From JAJFUB01 sp964622325 (lineage in GTDB: Bacteria > Armatimonadota > Zipacnadia > Zipacnadales > UBA11051): 64,000 bases of DNA. The first letter of the stretch is position 1, and the number at the start of each line of letters is the position of its first letter. Below the pieces are notes generated by a model. The model was not told the origin of the DNA. It searched no databases and saw only the letters and a program-made list of their open reading frames with translations. Of this stretch, positions 35,756 to 45,800 are shown in pieces. A program made the position numbers and the translations under genes. The DNA is taken from contig CAZUOJ010000007.1 in assembly GCA_964622325.1 (NCBI GenBank), positions 9,581 to 73,580 on the forward strand. Reading direction: 5' to 3'.

Positions 35756-37060
35756 ATGAACGATTATGTTCAGAAATGCTGGGAGACAGCGTTGGGGCTT
35801 TTGCAGCCCACAGCGGCACAATTGCAACACGGGCTGGAGCTGCATCGGGAATGTCTTGTGTTCGAGACATACGGCTTTGCGCCGCGGGCTGTATATGACG
35901 GAGATGTGCTGGCGGCGGCTGTGGCGGCAGGGGCCTCCGCAGAAGAGCTGCAGGATTTGCAGGAAGATATGATAATGACGCGCTGGGCGACAGATCCTAT
36001 AGAGCGCGCGGAATTCCAGCAAGCCTTTGAATTTGCGGGCGTGGATTGTATTTTTCAGAATGCGGGCGAGGAAAGCCAATCGGCTTTGCGTTTGCTCAAA
36101 CGCCTGGCGCGTTTTACATTCGCGACAGATCTGGGACGCGATTTTATTTGTCGCGCCGCGTGGCCTCAAGACATCATCGCCGCCCATGAGCAGGGCCGCC
36201 GTTGCCTGTATCTGACAGCCAATGGCGTGCCGCTTCCCGAGCGCTGGCTATCGCTCGAAGAGGAGCTACGCTATATTCGGATTTTCTTTCAATTAGGCGT
36301 CCGGATGATGCATTTGACATATAATCGGCGCAATATGATTGGCGACGGCTGTGCGGAGCCCGCGAATGCGGGCTTGAGCGATTTTGGCAAGCATGTCATC
36401 GCCGAAATGAACCGCCAGGGCGTGATTGTGGATGTCTCCCATAGCGGCTGGCGGACAAGCCTGGAAGCGGCCCAGGCCTCCCGCAAGCCTGTTGTCGCCA
36501 GCCATACAGCCTGCGCCGCGCTCAACGATCATCCGCGCTGCAAGCCGGATGATGTCATTCGCGCCATTTGTGACACAGACGGCCTTATTGGGATCTGCTG
36601 GATTCCGGCTTTTATAGGAGGGACAGGCACGATTGTAGATGTGCTGAATCATGTGGAATATGTGGCGCGGCATTTTGGCGTGCGCTATGTGGGGCTGGGC
36701 AGCGATGTGGCGTATGTGCCGCCGCGGCAAAAGCAAGAGGCGCAGAAAGTGCCGCCCCATCCCTCGCGCCCGCGCTGGGAAAATTTCTGGCCGCCCAATG
36801 ATCCGCTGCATTCGCCCGCCTTCCAAAAGCCCGAACAACGCGAAAGCCTCGCCTGGACGAATTGGCCCCTGATTACAGTCGGGCTCGTGCAGCGCGGCTT
36901 TAGCGAGGAAGAAATTGCGCTCATTCTGGGGGGCAATATGCTCCGCGTCGCCCAGGCGAATGTGGCGGATATGCTGCCCTCGTTCGTGACAGGAAGTGCT
37001 GGAGGCCAACAAAGCCAATCTAATGGCTGTCCTCCACAGGGCCGCAGGAGGAAAAAATGA
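35756..37060 (+). CDS. M19 (renal dipeptidase-like) family protein with a partial zinc site
   Basis: The 434-residue protein matches peptidase M19 in QLGVRMMHLTYNRRN, GLSDFGKHVIAEMNRQGVIV, the His-containing VDVSHSG and VASHTACAAL, and YVGLGSDVAY. In typical M19 enzymes the first strand carries HxD (VIDGHND) and a bridging Glu lies in a GIEGG motif. Here these positions read VFETYGF and YLTANG, so half of the binuclear zinc site appears to be missing. It may be non-peptidolytic. ATG 35756 follows GGCAGGAGGCTGGCG, almost the same leader as the binding-protein gene, so the frame extension to 35708 is rejected. Its stop overlaps the next start (ATGA). Confidence 0.82.
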   Translation: MNDYVQKCWETALGLLQPTAAQLQHGLELHRECLVFETYGFAPRAVYDGDVLAAAVAAGASAEELQDLQEDMIMTRWATDPIERAEFQQAFEFAGVDCIFQNAGEESQSALRLLKRLARFTFATDLGRDFICRAAWPQDIIAAHEQGRRCLYLTANGVPLPERWLSLEEELRYIRIFFQLGVRMMHLTYNRRNMIGDGCAEPANAGLSDFGKHVIAEMNRQGVIVDVSHSGWRTSLEAAQASRKPVVASHTACAALNDHPRCKPDDVIRAICDTDGLIGICWIPAFIGGTGTIVDVLNHVEYVARHFGVRYVGLGSDVAYVPPRQKQEAQKVPPHPSRPRWENFWPPNDPLHSPAFQKPEQRESLAWTNWPLITVGLVQRGFSEEEIALILGGNMLRVAQANVADMLPSFVTGSAGGQQSQSNGCPPQGRRRKK

Positions 37061-38529
37061 AAACACGACGCTCAATGCTCGCCCTGCTGTGTGGATTGAG
37101 CCTCTTTATTTTGGGGGGAGGAAGCGTTCTGCCGAAAGCTTTCGCCATAAATTCGGCGGCGCCCAGCGCGCCTTTGTTTCGGGATCGCACGGCGGAGCTG
37201 ATTCCGGGGCTTGCCAACGGCCAGGCTTGCTGGGCGGATCTGGATAATGATGGCTGGACGGATCTGTGCGCCGGCGGCGTGGCCTGGCGCAATCAAGCGG
37301 GCCGCGGCTTTGTGAAGCTGGCCGAAGGCCTGGGCGCTGTCGTGGCGGCAGATTATGACAATGACGGCTATGTGGATTTATTTTCCTGGGGGGCAATGCA
37401 GCTTTGGCACAACGAACGGGGCCACGGCTTTCGCCATGCGGCTTTGCCCTCCTTGCCGCCCTGTGTCTCGCGCGGCGCCTGCTGGGGCGATTTTAACAAT
37501 GACGGCTATGTGGATATATTTGTCGGCGGCTATGAAGATTGGGATAAAAATATCACATATCCAAATTTTGTCTTAATGAATGAGGCTGGCCGCTGCTTTC
37601 GTCTGGCCTGGACGGAGCCTCGTTTTCGGACGCGTGGCGTGACGGCCTGTGATTTTGACGAAGATGGCGATGTGGATGTGTATGTCAGCAATTATCGGCT
37701 GCAGCCCAATCAGCTTTTGATCAATGATGGCGCAGGCCATTTTGTGGACAGAGCAGCGGATTTTAAGGCTGTGGCGACATCGCCGAGCTTTTTGGGGGGA
37801 CATTCCATTGGCGCCTGCTGGGGCGATTTTGACAATGATGGCCATTTTGATTTGTTTGCCGGCAATTTTGCCCATGTGGATTATCGGGGCGATCAGCCCA
37901 AATCACGCTTTTTGCGCAATTCCGGCCCGGCGGGACAATTCGTCTTTGAGGACAGGGGCCCCTGTGGCGTGTTTTATCAAGAATCGTATGCCAGTCCCGC
38001 CGCCGCAGATTATGACAATGACGGCGATGTGGATCTTTTTTTCACGACTGTATACGCTACGGCCTCCTTTGGCCGCAAAAATTTTCCCGTGCTTTTTCGC
38101 AATGACGGCCGATTTAATTTTAAAGACGCCACAGCCGCCGCAGGCTTGCAGCAGCTGCCTCCGACATATCAGGCCGCCTGGGCCGATTATGATAATGATG
38201 GGGATTTAGATCTTGTTGCTGCTGGCCGTTTGTTCGAAAATCGCGGGACGAATTATCAATGGCTGCAAATACGGCTGCAAGGAGACGGCAGGCACATCAA
38301 TGCCTTGGCCATTGGAGCGCAGGCGCGCGTGCAGCTCCGTTTTCGCACGCTCAGCCGCCATGTAGAAGCGGGGACAGGCGAAGGCAATCAGAACGAATTG
38401 CGACTGCATTTTGGCCTGAATAATATCACGGCGCCTGTCGCTGTGGAAATTCGCTGGCCGGGCGGGAAAAAGCAGCTTCTGCCGCGCGTGCGTCCTAATC
38501 AACTGTTGCACATCTCTTATTCTGGCTAA
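37057..38529 (+). CDS. secreted FG-GAP/VCBS repeat protein with ASPIC/UnbV domain
   Basis: The 490-residue protein has a signal peptide (MKTRRSMLALLCGLSLFILG, cut near KAFA). It then carries seven calcium-binding FG-GAP-type repeats, each with a D-x-D-x-DG-x2-D loop (DLDNDGWTDL, DYDNDGYVDL, DFNNDGYVDI, DFDEDGDVDV, DFDNDGHFDL, DYDNDGDVDL, DYDNDGDLDL), predicted to form a beta-propeller. The C-terminus is an ASPIC/UnbV module around IGAQARVQLRF and RWPGGKKQLL. It is extracellular and probably binds proteins or glycans. The ATG overlaps the M19 gene stop by four bases, giving translational coupling. Confidence 0.9.
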   Translation: MKTRRSMLALLCGLSLFILGGGSVLPKAFAINSAAPSAPLFRDRTAELIPGLANGQACWADLDNDGWTDLCAGGVAWRNQAGRGFVKLAEGLGAVVAADYDNDGYVDLFSWGAMQLWHNERGHGFRHAALPSLPPCVSRGACWGDFNNDGYVDIFVGGYEDWDKNITYPNFVLMNEAGRCFRLAWTEPRFRTRGVTACDFDEDGDVDVYVSNYRLQPNQLLINDGAGHFVDRAADFKAVATSPSFLGGHSIGACWGDFDNDGHFDLFAGNFAHVDYRGDQPKSRFLRNSGPAGQFVFEDRGPCGVFYQESYASPAAADYDNDGDVDLFFTTVYATASFGRKNFPVLFRNDGRFNFKDATAAAGLQQLPPTYQAAWADYDNDGDLDLVAAGRLFENRGTNYQWLQIRLQGDGRHINALAIGAQARVQLRFRTLSRHVEAGTGEGNQNELRLHFGLNNITAPVAVEIRWPGGKKQLLPRVRPNQLLHISYSG

Positions 38530-38636
38530 TACAGGGCTTCCCAAAATTGCAACAGGCAAGGCTTCCAGGCGTTTTCAGGCTTGTGAAGGCGCTTAGCAGT
38601 GGCTGTTTCTCTTTAAATGTGAGCCCGCATTATGGC

Positions 38637-39413
38637 CTATTGCCGCGTCAGCCAGACTGTAAAGACCCATGAAGGATGTCTTCTATCTCGCAAGAATTCC
38701 AGCGGACGCCCGTCTTTCAAATACGAAGTGCGCTGCACAAGCAAAAGAGGGCTGCCCAAAGGAACGCCCAGCAAAAGAGCATCTTCATCGTCTGCCAGTG
38801 CGGCTGTAATCCGCTGCTGGCTGGCCGCAATTTGCAAATTGTATTCTTTGTCTAAAATCTCTGTGAGCGATTCCTCGGGCGCAAGCCCGCGCTGCGCCAG
38901 GCTGGGCACAAGCTTTTCGGGGATATAGGAAGCTTGGATCGCCATCGGCTCGCCATCCCCCAGCCGCAGCCGTTTAATACACAGGACTTTTTCTTTAGGC
39001 TGCAATTGCAGTTCGTGCTGCACTTCTGCATCCTCTTCAGCGCGAAATACATACAATGCCAAAATTTGCGAGGAGGGCTTAATGCCCCGCTCCTTCATCT
39101 CCCGCGTGAACCACGGAATTCGTGTATAAAGGATCCTTTCCTCGCGCAAAGGCGTCGTATCGCGCACAAATGTTCCCAGGCCCTGCCGTCGCGTAATCAC
39201 GCCCAGCTCCTCTAATTCTTGCAGCGCTTGCTTGACAGGAGCCAGGCTGACGCCAAAATATTTCGTCAGCTCCTCTTGCGTCGGCAAGCGATCTTCAGGC
39301 TTCAGCTTCCCTTCCCGAATCGCCTCCAGAATGACTTCTATAATCTGGCTATACAGCGGAACGCTTTTGTCGCGAGAAGGCTTACGCAAAAAACTGATAT
39401 CCATAGGCGGCAT
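38637..39413 (-). CDS. GntR-family transcriptional regulator with UTRA domain
   Basis: The 258-residue regulator has an N-terminal winged helix (about 20-85: VPLYSQIIEVILEAIREGKL, LPTQEELTKYFGVSLAPVKQ, ALQELEELGVITRRQGLGTF) of the GntR type and a C-terminal UTRA ligand-binding domain (about 105-250). UTRA domains sense small metabolites, often sugar phosphates. It is convergent with the FG-GAP gene and downstream of the heparinase/sulfatase/glycosyltransferase run. It has its own promoter (TTGACA at 39476-39481, TAACAT at 39453-39458) overlapped by short inverted repeats, suggesting autoregulation. AAGGAA precedes the first ATG. Confidence 0.92.
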   Translation of the reverse strand: MPPMDISFLRKPSRDKSVPLYSQIIEVILEAIREGKLKPEDRLPTQEELTKYFGVSLAPVKQALQELEELGVITRRQGLGTFVRDTTPLREERILYTRIPWFTREMKERGIKPSSQILALYVFRAEEDAEVQHELQLQPKEKVLCIKRLRLGDGEPMAIQASYIPEKLVPSLAQRGLAPEESLTEILDKEYNLQIAASQQRITAALADDEDALLLGVPLGSPLLLVQRTSYLKDGRPLEFLRDRRHPSWVFTVWLTRQ

Positions 39414-39428
39414 AGCAAAATTCCTTAC

Positions 39429-39456
39429 ATGTCGGCTTAGACATTGTTTGAAATGT
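39429..39456. promoter_or_regulatory. candidate operator of the GntR regulator
   Basis: Two overlapping inverted repeats, ATGTC-6-GACAT (39429-39444) and ACATT-6-AATGT (39441-39456), cover the -10/start region of the GntR gene promoter. Their position fits autorepression; the match to a known HutC-type site is not exact. Confidence 0.35.
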
Positions 39457-39481
39457 TAGGCTATGGAGAAATCCTTGTCAA
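39453..39481 (-). promoter_or_regulatory. sigma-70 promoter of the GntR gene
   Basis: Read on the minus strand: perfect TTGACA (39481-39476), 17-base spacer, TAACAT (39458-39453), about 40 bases upstream of the ATG at 39413. Confidence 0.6.
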
Positions 39482-39588
39482 GGAACGCAGCTCCGTAAAG
39501 CTTCCCGTCTGAAAAAAATGCGGCGGGAGAAATAAGAGCCAAAAGAGCTTGCATGAAATGCTGACAGCAAGAGATTTTGCCCGTCGCC

Positions 39589-40392
39589 TTAATGCGCGGC
39601 GATAAAATCCCTGATCCATTCACATTCGGGCAGAGCGATGTCAATTTCACAGGCGGACAAAATGCTATAGCCATCTATCCGCCCTGCTTGCCAGAGTCGA
39701 TACATTGTTTCATATTGCAGCGCTATTTTGTCCAGAGGAAGAGGCCGCATCGCCCGATAATTCCGAATATAGCTGCCGACATTGATTTTTTTGCCGGGAA
39801 AAACAGCCCGGCAGCGCTCCACATGCCGTTCCAATGACGGGATGTCCTCCTCGCCCATCCACAAACTGACAATGTCAATAAATGGCAAAAAGGGCTGCCA
39901 ATACGCTTCTTCCAATTGCGACACATACACAACGATCCATAGCTGTAATTGGGGATTGTGGCTATGCAACGCTTCCCGAATGCGGGCAGGCATGTCTGTG
40001 TTGTAGCTGTCATACGTGAACATGCAAGTTGTGTCATCAATGAAGCCGCCCGTGACATGAGGAAATTTCACAGACAATTGGCTGAGCTTCTCTGCCTCGG
40101 CCACAATTATTTCGGGACGGCTATCGCGAAAGCTTTGCCAGGCGACATCATAAAAATCTGCGGACAGGCGATATTCTTTCCAGCCCCATTTGGAAATATC
40201 CACAACGACTTCTTCTTTATCCGCCAGCTTTTGCAGCGCTAAGGCTGTAGTGGGATGAAAGATGAAAATGCAGCGGCTCAGGCCAAAGAATTCGGCGGCT
40301 TCGCCCACGCCAAAAATGGAAGGCGGCACGCCCGGATCCAGGCCCTGTCCCTCCCATGTCCAGCCGACATCCGCAAAGCGAAGGCTGCTCAT
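39589..40392 (-). CDS. probable TIM-barrel protein of unknown function
   Basis: I do not recognise a named family for this 267-residue cytoplasmic protein. It has alternating strand/helix blocks typical of a TIM barrel, such as EVVVDISKWGWKEYRL, HVTGGFIDDTTCMFTYDSYN, LQLWIVVYVSQLE, FIDIVSLWMGEED and KKINVGSYIRNY, ending in a strand with GRIDGYSILSACEIDIALP. The acidic pair in GGFIDDTT and the Glu in SACEIDIA could be catalytic as in hypothetical glycoside hydrolases, but this is inference. AAAGGAGGATAACTA precedes the ATG. It lies between the regulator and the glycosyltransferase operon. Confidence 0.65.
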   Translation of the reverse strand: MSSLRFADVGWTWEGQGLDPGVPPSIFGVGEAAEFFGLSRCIFIFHPTTALALQKLADKEEVVVDISKWGWKEYRLSADFYDVAWQSFRDSRPEIIVAEAEKLSQLSVKFPHVTGGFIDDTTCMFTYDSYNTDMPARIREALHSHNPQLQLWIVVYVSQLEEAYWQPFLPFIDIVSLWMGEEDIPSLERHVERCRAVFPGKKINVGSYIRNYRAMRPLPLDKIALQYETMYRLWQAGRIDGYSILSACEIDIALPECEWIRDFIAAH

Positions 40393-40502
40393 TAGTTATC
40401 CTCCTTTTGTGGGAATGTTGGGGGAAAAATGGGCGTACATTTTATGTATATGACGTCAAATAAGCCCTTGCCGGGAAAGCATAAATTTATTCTTCCATGT
40501 TC

Positions 40503-41531
40503 TCAAGAAAAAAGACGCTTGACGCGGAGCAACTGTTGATACAAATGAGGCCATGTAGTACTGGATGGGCCAAAGACAAGCCGTGTGAGCCCCAAAGCCA
40601 TACATTCCGCACGCACAAGCAAACGTTGCCTCTTGTTCGGAATTGGCTGAGATAAGGCGAGGCGGAGAAATTCTTGTGCCGTCTGGATTAAGCCCAGCGA
40701 AAGCATCCAATGCGCATAGGCCCGGGCTTGCGCAAACATAATCTGGGCATGGGCATCCTGAGAAAGCAAATCGTGAGATTGTGAGGGAGCAAGCGCAGCA
40801 ATAAAAGCCAGAATTTTTCGCGCCACTGCCTCTAATGCTGTTTTGCTTTTTTCCAGCTGGCGAGAAAGGCTGGCCGCATTTTTATAATTTTCTGTCAAAG
40901 GATCCAATAACACAGCTGCCTGATGGCCTGCCGCCAGCAAGCGGCTGATAAAATGCCAGTCGCTTAGCGTGGGCAATGCTTCATCCTGGCCGCCTAAAGC
41001 GACGAAAATGGAACGCCGGATAAGCCATGTAGAGGGAAAGGCAAAAATCCCCGTTCGCGCGGAAAATTGCTGATTCAGCCATTCAGCCAGACGAAGCCGA
41101 TAGCCATCGGGCAAGGAAATCTCTGGCGGCGGAATCCTGTCGCCCTTTTTGGCGATTGTCATACAGCGCGTCAGTACAAGCGCCACATCTGGCTCCTGGC
41201 GCAGAAACTCTAATTGACGACGCAATTTTTCAGGCCGCCAGGCATCATCTGCGTCCAGAAAAGCTAAAAATTCGCCCTGCGCTGCTTGGGCGCCCCGATT
41301 ACGCGCCACGGCCGGCACGCCTATGTGTTCCTGCCGTATGTAATGGCCGCCAGGATAATCCCTCGCCAACAGCGCTTGAGGATTATCCTCGGAGCCGTCG
41401 TCCACAACGATAATCTCGAGCGGCTCGGCGCAATCCTGGGCAAATACAGAATGCAGTGCCCGCGGCAGTGTCGCTGTCGCATTGTAACAGGGAATAATCA
41501 CAGAAATTGTTGGCTGAGGCGCAAGGATCAT
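40503..41531 (-). CDS. family 2 glycosyltransferase
   Basis: The 342-residue protein has a GT-A fold: ISVIIPCYNATATLPRALHS, the nucleotide-binding EIIVVDDGSEDNP, the metal-binding FLDADDAW and an acceptor-side segment SDWHFISRLLAAG. A helical C-terminal extension follows. It transfers a sugar from a nucleotide sugar to an unknown acceptor. Its ATG overlaps the stop of the sulfatase gene (ATGA), so the two are translationally coupled. A synthetic enzyme paired with a catabolic sulfatase is odd and may point to remodelling of a surface glycan. Confidence 0.88.
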   Translation of the reverse strand: MILAPQPTISVIIPCYNATATLPRALHSVFAQDCAEPLEIIVVDDGSEDNPQALLARDYPGGHYIRQEHIGVPAVARNRGAQAAQGEFLAFLDADDAWRPEKLRRQLEFLRQEPDVALVLTRCMTIAKKGDRIPPPEISLPDGYRLRLAEWLNQQFSARTGIFAFPSTWLIRRSIFVALGGQDEALPTLSDWHFISRLLAAGHQAAVLLDPLTENYKNAASLSRQLEKSKTALEAVARKILAFIAALAPSQSHDLLSQDAHAQIMFAQARAYAHWMLSLGLIQTAQEFLRLALSQPIPNKRQRLLVRAECMALGLTRLVFGPSSTTWPHLYQQLLRVKRLFS

Positions 41532-42841
41532 AACGAGGCCGTCGTTTGTTTAAAAGGCGTTGGCGGCGAGCCATCCTGTAGCAGCGGATCTTGGCAACGC
41601 TCCATATGTCGGAGCAGACGCGCATGCAAATTTTCCGCCACAGCTTCTATTTCTTCGGCTGTATATTCAGGCCGCACATCCCGGGCCGCCCATGTATCTT
41701 TTTGCCATACATTATAGCCGGCGGCAATATATTGCCGGCGCCGGATCCGCCACGGAGCCAGCAAATCCACAAGCTCGAATGGATCATACATAAGATCAAA
41801 GAGCTGATAGCGGCCTATAAGCGGCAGCCAGATCAGCTTCCAGCGTTCTGTCCGCACAGCGCGTTGCGTGTGGCGCAAAGGCCCGCCTGGATATTCCGGG
41901 CTGTAAAATTGGCAAAACAAATCTTCGCGCACAAATTTAGCTTCCCCGCGCCACAAAGGCACGAGACTCACGCCGTCTAACACACTTTCCGGCCGTGGAA
42001 TGCCTGCCAATTCGCATAATGTCGGGAATAAATCGACATGATGCACGAGCGCCTCGGAGCGCCTCCCTGCAGGAATGCCGGGCCCGGCGATAATCAGCGG
42101 CGCCGCAAGGCTATGATCGTACATATTTTCTTTGCCCAAAAGTCCGTGACTGCCGATAGCCAGGCCCTGATCGCCTGTGTACACAATGATGGTGTTCTCC
42201 AATTGTTTCTGCAATTGTAAATGTTTCAGCAGCCGCCCCACATTATAATCCAGATGGCTGATGGCGGCATAATAGCGTGCCCGATAACGGCGCATCGCCG
42301 CTTGTTCTCGTGGCCAATTCTCTAACAGTTCATCCCGAATCATCATATCTCCATTGTCCAGCGGATGTTCCGGCATATAATTCGGCAAAAGAGGCATTGT
42401 GTCGGGATTATANNNNNNNNNNNNNNNNNNNNNNNNNNNNNNNNNNNNNNNNNNNNNNNNNNNNNNNNNNNNNNNNNNNNNNNNNNNNNNNNNNNNNNNN
42501 NNNNNNNNNNNNCGCTCGCGGGGATGGCCGTCGTTATGCCATTTTCCAATATGAATGGTATGATAGCCCGCCTGCTGAAAAGCCTGGGGCAGAAGAGCCA
42601 ATTCCGGCTTGATGGGCATGCCAAACCATAAAACGCCGTTATGGAAGGAATGACAGCCTGTAAGAATTTCCGCCCGCGCGGGCGTGCAAATCGGCGTTGT
42701 GCAAAAATTCCGACAGAAAGCAACGCCCTGCTGCGCTAGCTCATCTAAATGGGGCGTATGTATATGAGGCTGGCCCAGCGCATGTATCGTATCGAAACGC
42801 TGATCGTCGCTGAGAATAAACAGGATATTGGGACGCGACAT
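41528..42841 (-). CDS. FGly-type sulfatase, interrupted by an assembly gap
   Basis: The product has the arylsulfatase start PNILFILSDDQRFDT, the catalytic signature CTPARAEILTG with the Cys to be converted to formylglycine (Ala in place of the usual Ser), HIGKWHNDGH, and the C-terminal metal-site region TGDQGLAIGSHGLLGKENMYDH. Bases 42413-42512 are N, so about 34 residues are unknown and the true gap length may differ; the frame happens to stay open. ATG 42841 has AGGGGAG at proper distance; ATG 42847 is too close to it. It removes sulfate esters from glycans. No signal peptide is evident. Neighbours are a heparinase-like lyase and a glycosyltransferase. Confidence 0.85.
   Translation of the reverse strand: MSRPNILFILSDDQRFDTIHALGQPHIHTPHLDELAQQGVAFCRNFCTTPICTPARAEILTGCHSFHNGVLWFGMPIKPELALLPQAFQQAGYHTIHIGKWHNDGHPREXXXXXXXXXXXXXXXXXXXXXXXXXXXXXXXXXXYNPDTMPLLPNYMPEHPLDNGDMMIRDELLENWPREQAAMRRYRARYYAAISHLDYNVGRLLKHLQLQKQLENTIIVYTGDQGLAIGSHGLLGKENMYDHSLAAPLIIAGPGIPAGRRSEALVHHVDLFPTLCELAGIPRPESVLDGVSLVPLWRGEAKFVREDLFCQFYSPEYPGGPLRHTQRAVRTERWKLIWLPLIGRYQLFDLMYDPFELVDLLAPWRIRRRQYIAAGYNVWQKDTWAARDVRPEYTAEEIEAVAENLHARLLRHMERCQDPLLQDGSPPTPFKQTTASL
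42413..42512. other. assembly gap (100 N)
   Basis: Exactly 100 N bases, the conventional placeholder for a scaffold gap of unknown size, lie inside the sulfatase gene. Confidence 0.99.
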
Positions 42842-42886
42842 AGACATGCTCCCCTAAAAGAATGTGTGGCGCTTGTATCCGGCGAT

Positions 42887-45800
42887 TTATGGCCGCACGG
42901 AGGCTTCAGCCCGCAAGCCTTTTTCGTCTATTGCCACAAGGCGAAATTCATAGGAGCGATCGGGCCGCAGAAAATACGCAGGGATGGCATGTGTCACGCT
43001 CAAGCGCTCTGTCAGCGGCGTTCGCCGCTGCCCCACGCCTGGCTCTGTAAAGCAAACATAGGCCCGACAGGGCCGATCCGTTGTGAAGGAAATTAGTGCT
43101 GAGGGCTGAGCGGAATTGAAGCCTTCCTGCGCCGGCTGAAGCTGAACGCGTGGCTCCTTGATCTGCGGCGGCGCGCCCCCGACGAAGAATGCCGGCGGCT
43201 TTGTCCCCTGCCAGAAGGGCACGGCAGCTGGCCATTTGAAAGTTTGCCCCGCAATTTCTAATTGTGTTGTTTCCCGAACTGCCACAGCAATAATTTCTCC
43301 GCGCGCATTTCTGCGAATGATAGCTAATTCGCCTTGCAAACGCGCCGGCCCGTATGTCCGTTCCGCCAGGCCATTGTGCGACACTAGCACAATATCGGAG
43401 CCCTCCTGTGTTTCCCTTTCTTTTCGCATGGCTTCGATACGTTGCCATTCGGCTTCAGGAACATAATATGCCTCCATTTCGCGCATAGCCAGACGCCCGC
43501 CCTCTTTGCGGCGCACAACAACGCTGATTCGTGTTGTCCGCACTGGCGCAAAGAGAATCTGGCTCACTGTATTCCGGAGCCAGACAATTTTTTGCGCAGG
43601 AGCTTCTCGCCAAGCTCCGGCCTCCCAATATTGCACGGAAACGCTATCTGGCACATACAATATCTGTTGGCCATTCCACACGCCGTGATGGACCACAAGC
43701 ATATTAATTTCTGTTTCCTGGCCCAAATCCACCCCAAAACGCCCTTCTAAAAGCACATCAGGAATGTGAGGATGGGAGCACAGGCCGCCGCCAATATTTT
43801 CTTCGGCTTCATCGCCGTCTGTGAGCAAAGCAGTTGTGGCTGCAATGTTGCCTTGATTGATTTCAGCAAAGCCTGTTTTTCCCAGCGCCAGATTGGGGCC
43901 CATTTGGGGCTGTAACTGTTCTTCGGCATATTTGGGCTTTGTCAGGCGCCAATCTATTTGTATGCCGGAAGCTATTTCCGGCCCTACAGGCTGTCCCTTT
44001 TCTCGTACGGGCAAGGCTGTAGCCTTAAGCTCGAGCTCAGCGCCGGCGGGCACAGGAAACAGCACATCGCCATAACAATGCGGCAGAGGGCCTGTGCGTT
44101 TATAGGCCAGCACAGGCGCTTTCACACGCTGAAAAGTCCCGCTCGTCACAATCCAGCCCAGCATGGCTTTGCGTTCGTACATATCTTTGGGATTCATATC
44201 TGTATCCTGGGCCTGCACAAATTCTGCCTGCACGCCTTCAGTCAGGACAGGCAGAATATGGATATTGGCTGTGTTTTCATGTGTGGAATAGGCGGCTAAT
44301 GTGTCCGGATGAAGCTGCGCCTGGGCGGGCTCTGTTTGTGTGGGCCCCGCAAAATGAAAGAATTGTTCGGATGTATGTTCGCCCGTGCCGCTCAAACAAT
44401 CCCACAGCATATAATAATCTGGCGCTCGGCCCTGCCCTTTGACATACAAAATCTTGCGGCGATGGATGACGCCCAGATCCTCATAGGCGCCGTGAGCGCC
44501 CTCCACAAGATCAAAGGCTGGCGTGCTGGCCCAATCGCAGGGCAACATCGGGGCTTTCGCCCCACGGGCTTGATCGCGGCCGTCCACTTCAATCGTGTTA
44601 TGCAGCGCCGCCCGATAGCCCCAGCCCAGAAAATAATCGCCCGTATCGACAAGCAGCGGCTTGCCATACGCATATAAATCAAAATGGCAGGCATCATTAT
44701 GCGCATGGCCCATCCCCTGAGGCGTTAAATCAAAATACAGATAGCGGGCTTGCTGTGCCTCCCAGCCGCTGCGCATCACATAATAGCCGGAGCCGACAAA
44801 GGCAATCGAAGCGCGCGCCGGCTCAGGCCCCTCCCTGCCCTCGCTTAACGCTAAAGCGGCTTTCAGACGCTCATATCTATTTTTAATGGCATTGAGTTTT
44901 TGCTGCTGGTCGGGCGCAAATTGGCTGCGAATATAGGCTCTTAACACATTTTGCGTGACGCTGTCATTCCAATCACATCGTCCGTATGTATCGCCAACAT
45001 TGGGCTGGCCGCCATTGGGCATCACAATCCACAAAAGCAAGCCCAATATTTTGCCGATTTGTTGCCGAATGAGCTGGGCTAAGGGCTGATAATTTTCGCC
45101 TTCGTCATTTGCCTGTAAAATTTCTAAAGTGCGCTCCGCCCATGTCGCTGGCACTGTTTGATAAGAGATAGATTGCGTATCCCACGCGCCTTCGGGCGAG
45201 ACACGATTGACGAGGCAGAAACGCAAATTTTTCTCGCCGGCGGCCAGCCATTGTTTCGCCTCGCGAAATTCAGGCAGCCACACGGCCGCCGGAATCAAGC
45301 CCGGAAATGTAACGCCCTCGTATGTGAGCAAATAGCGGGCTGAAGCGATAAAAATTTTCCAGAAGGCCATATGCATTTCTGGCGTCAGCGAAGGCGAAGA
45401 ACGCACAACATCATATGTCACGAGCAGATTGCACAGGCGATTGCGCACTTCCATCCCGGAGGGAATGATAGAGCCGTCTTTTTCCAGCCGGCCAAAACAC
45501 ACAGGCACTTGCTGGGCCCACGAAAGCACGGATTGGCCAATCTCTGTCGCTAATCGTTCGTCTTTTGTATCTTTATACAGGCCAGCCAGGGCATTGAGAT
45601 GATTCAATTGATGCAAATAGAGAAGCCAGCTGGGGGCGGAACTGGGATTTTTCAGCCAATCTATTTTGGGGCCCAATTCGTATGTTTCCTGGCGGCCAAT
45701 GTCGTTGTTCGCTAATGTGAAGATATGTTTGAGCCATTTTTCGGCCTGCTCCGGCGTGGCTTTGGAAAGCACAAGCATGGAATTTCCGCCTGCTCCGGGC

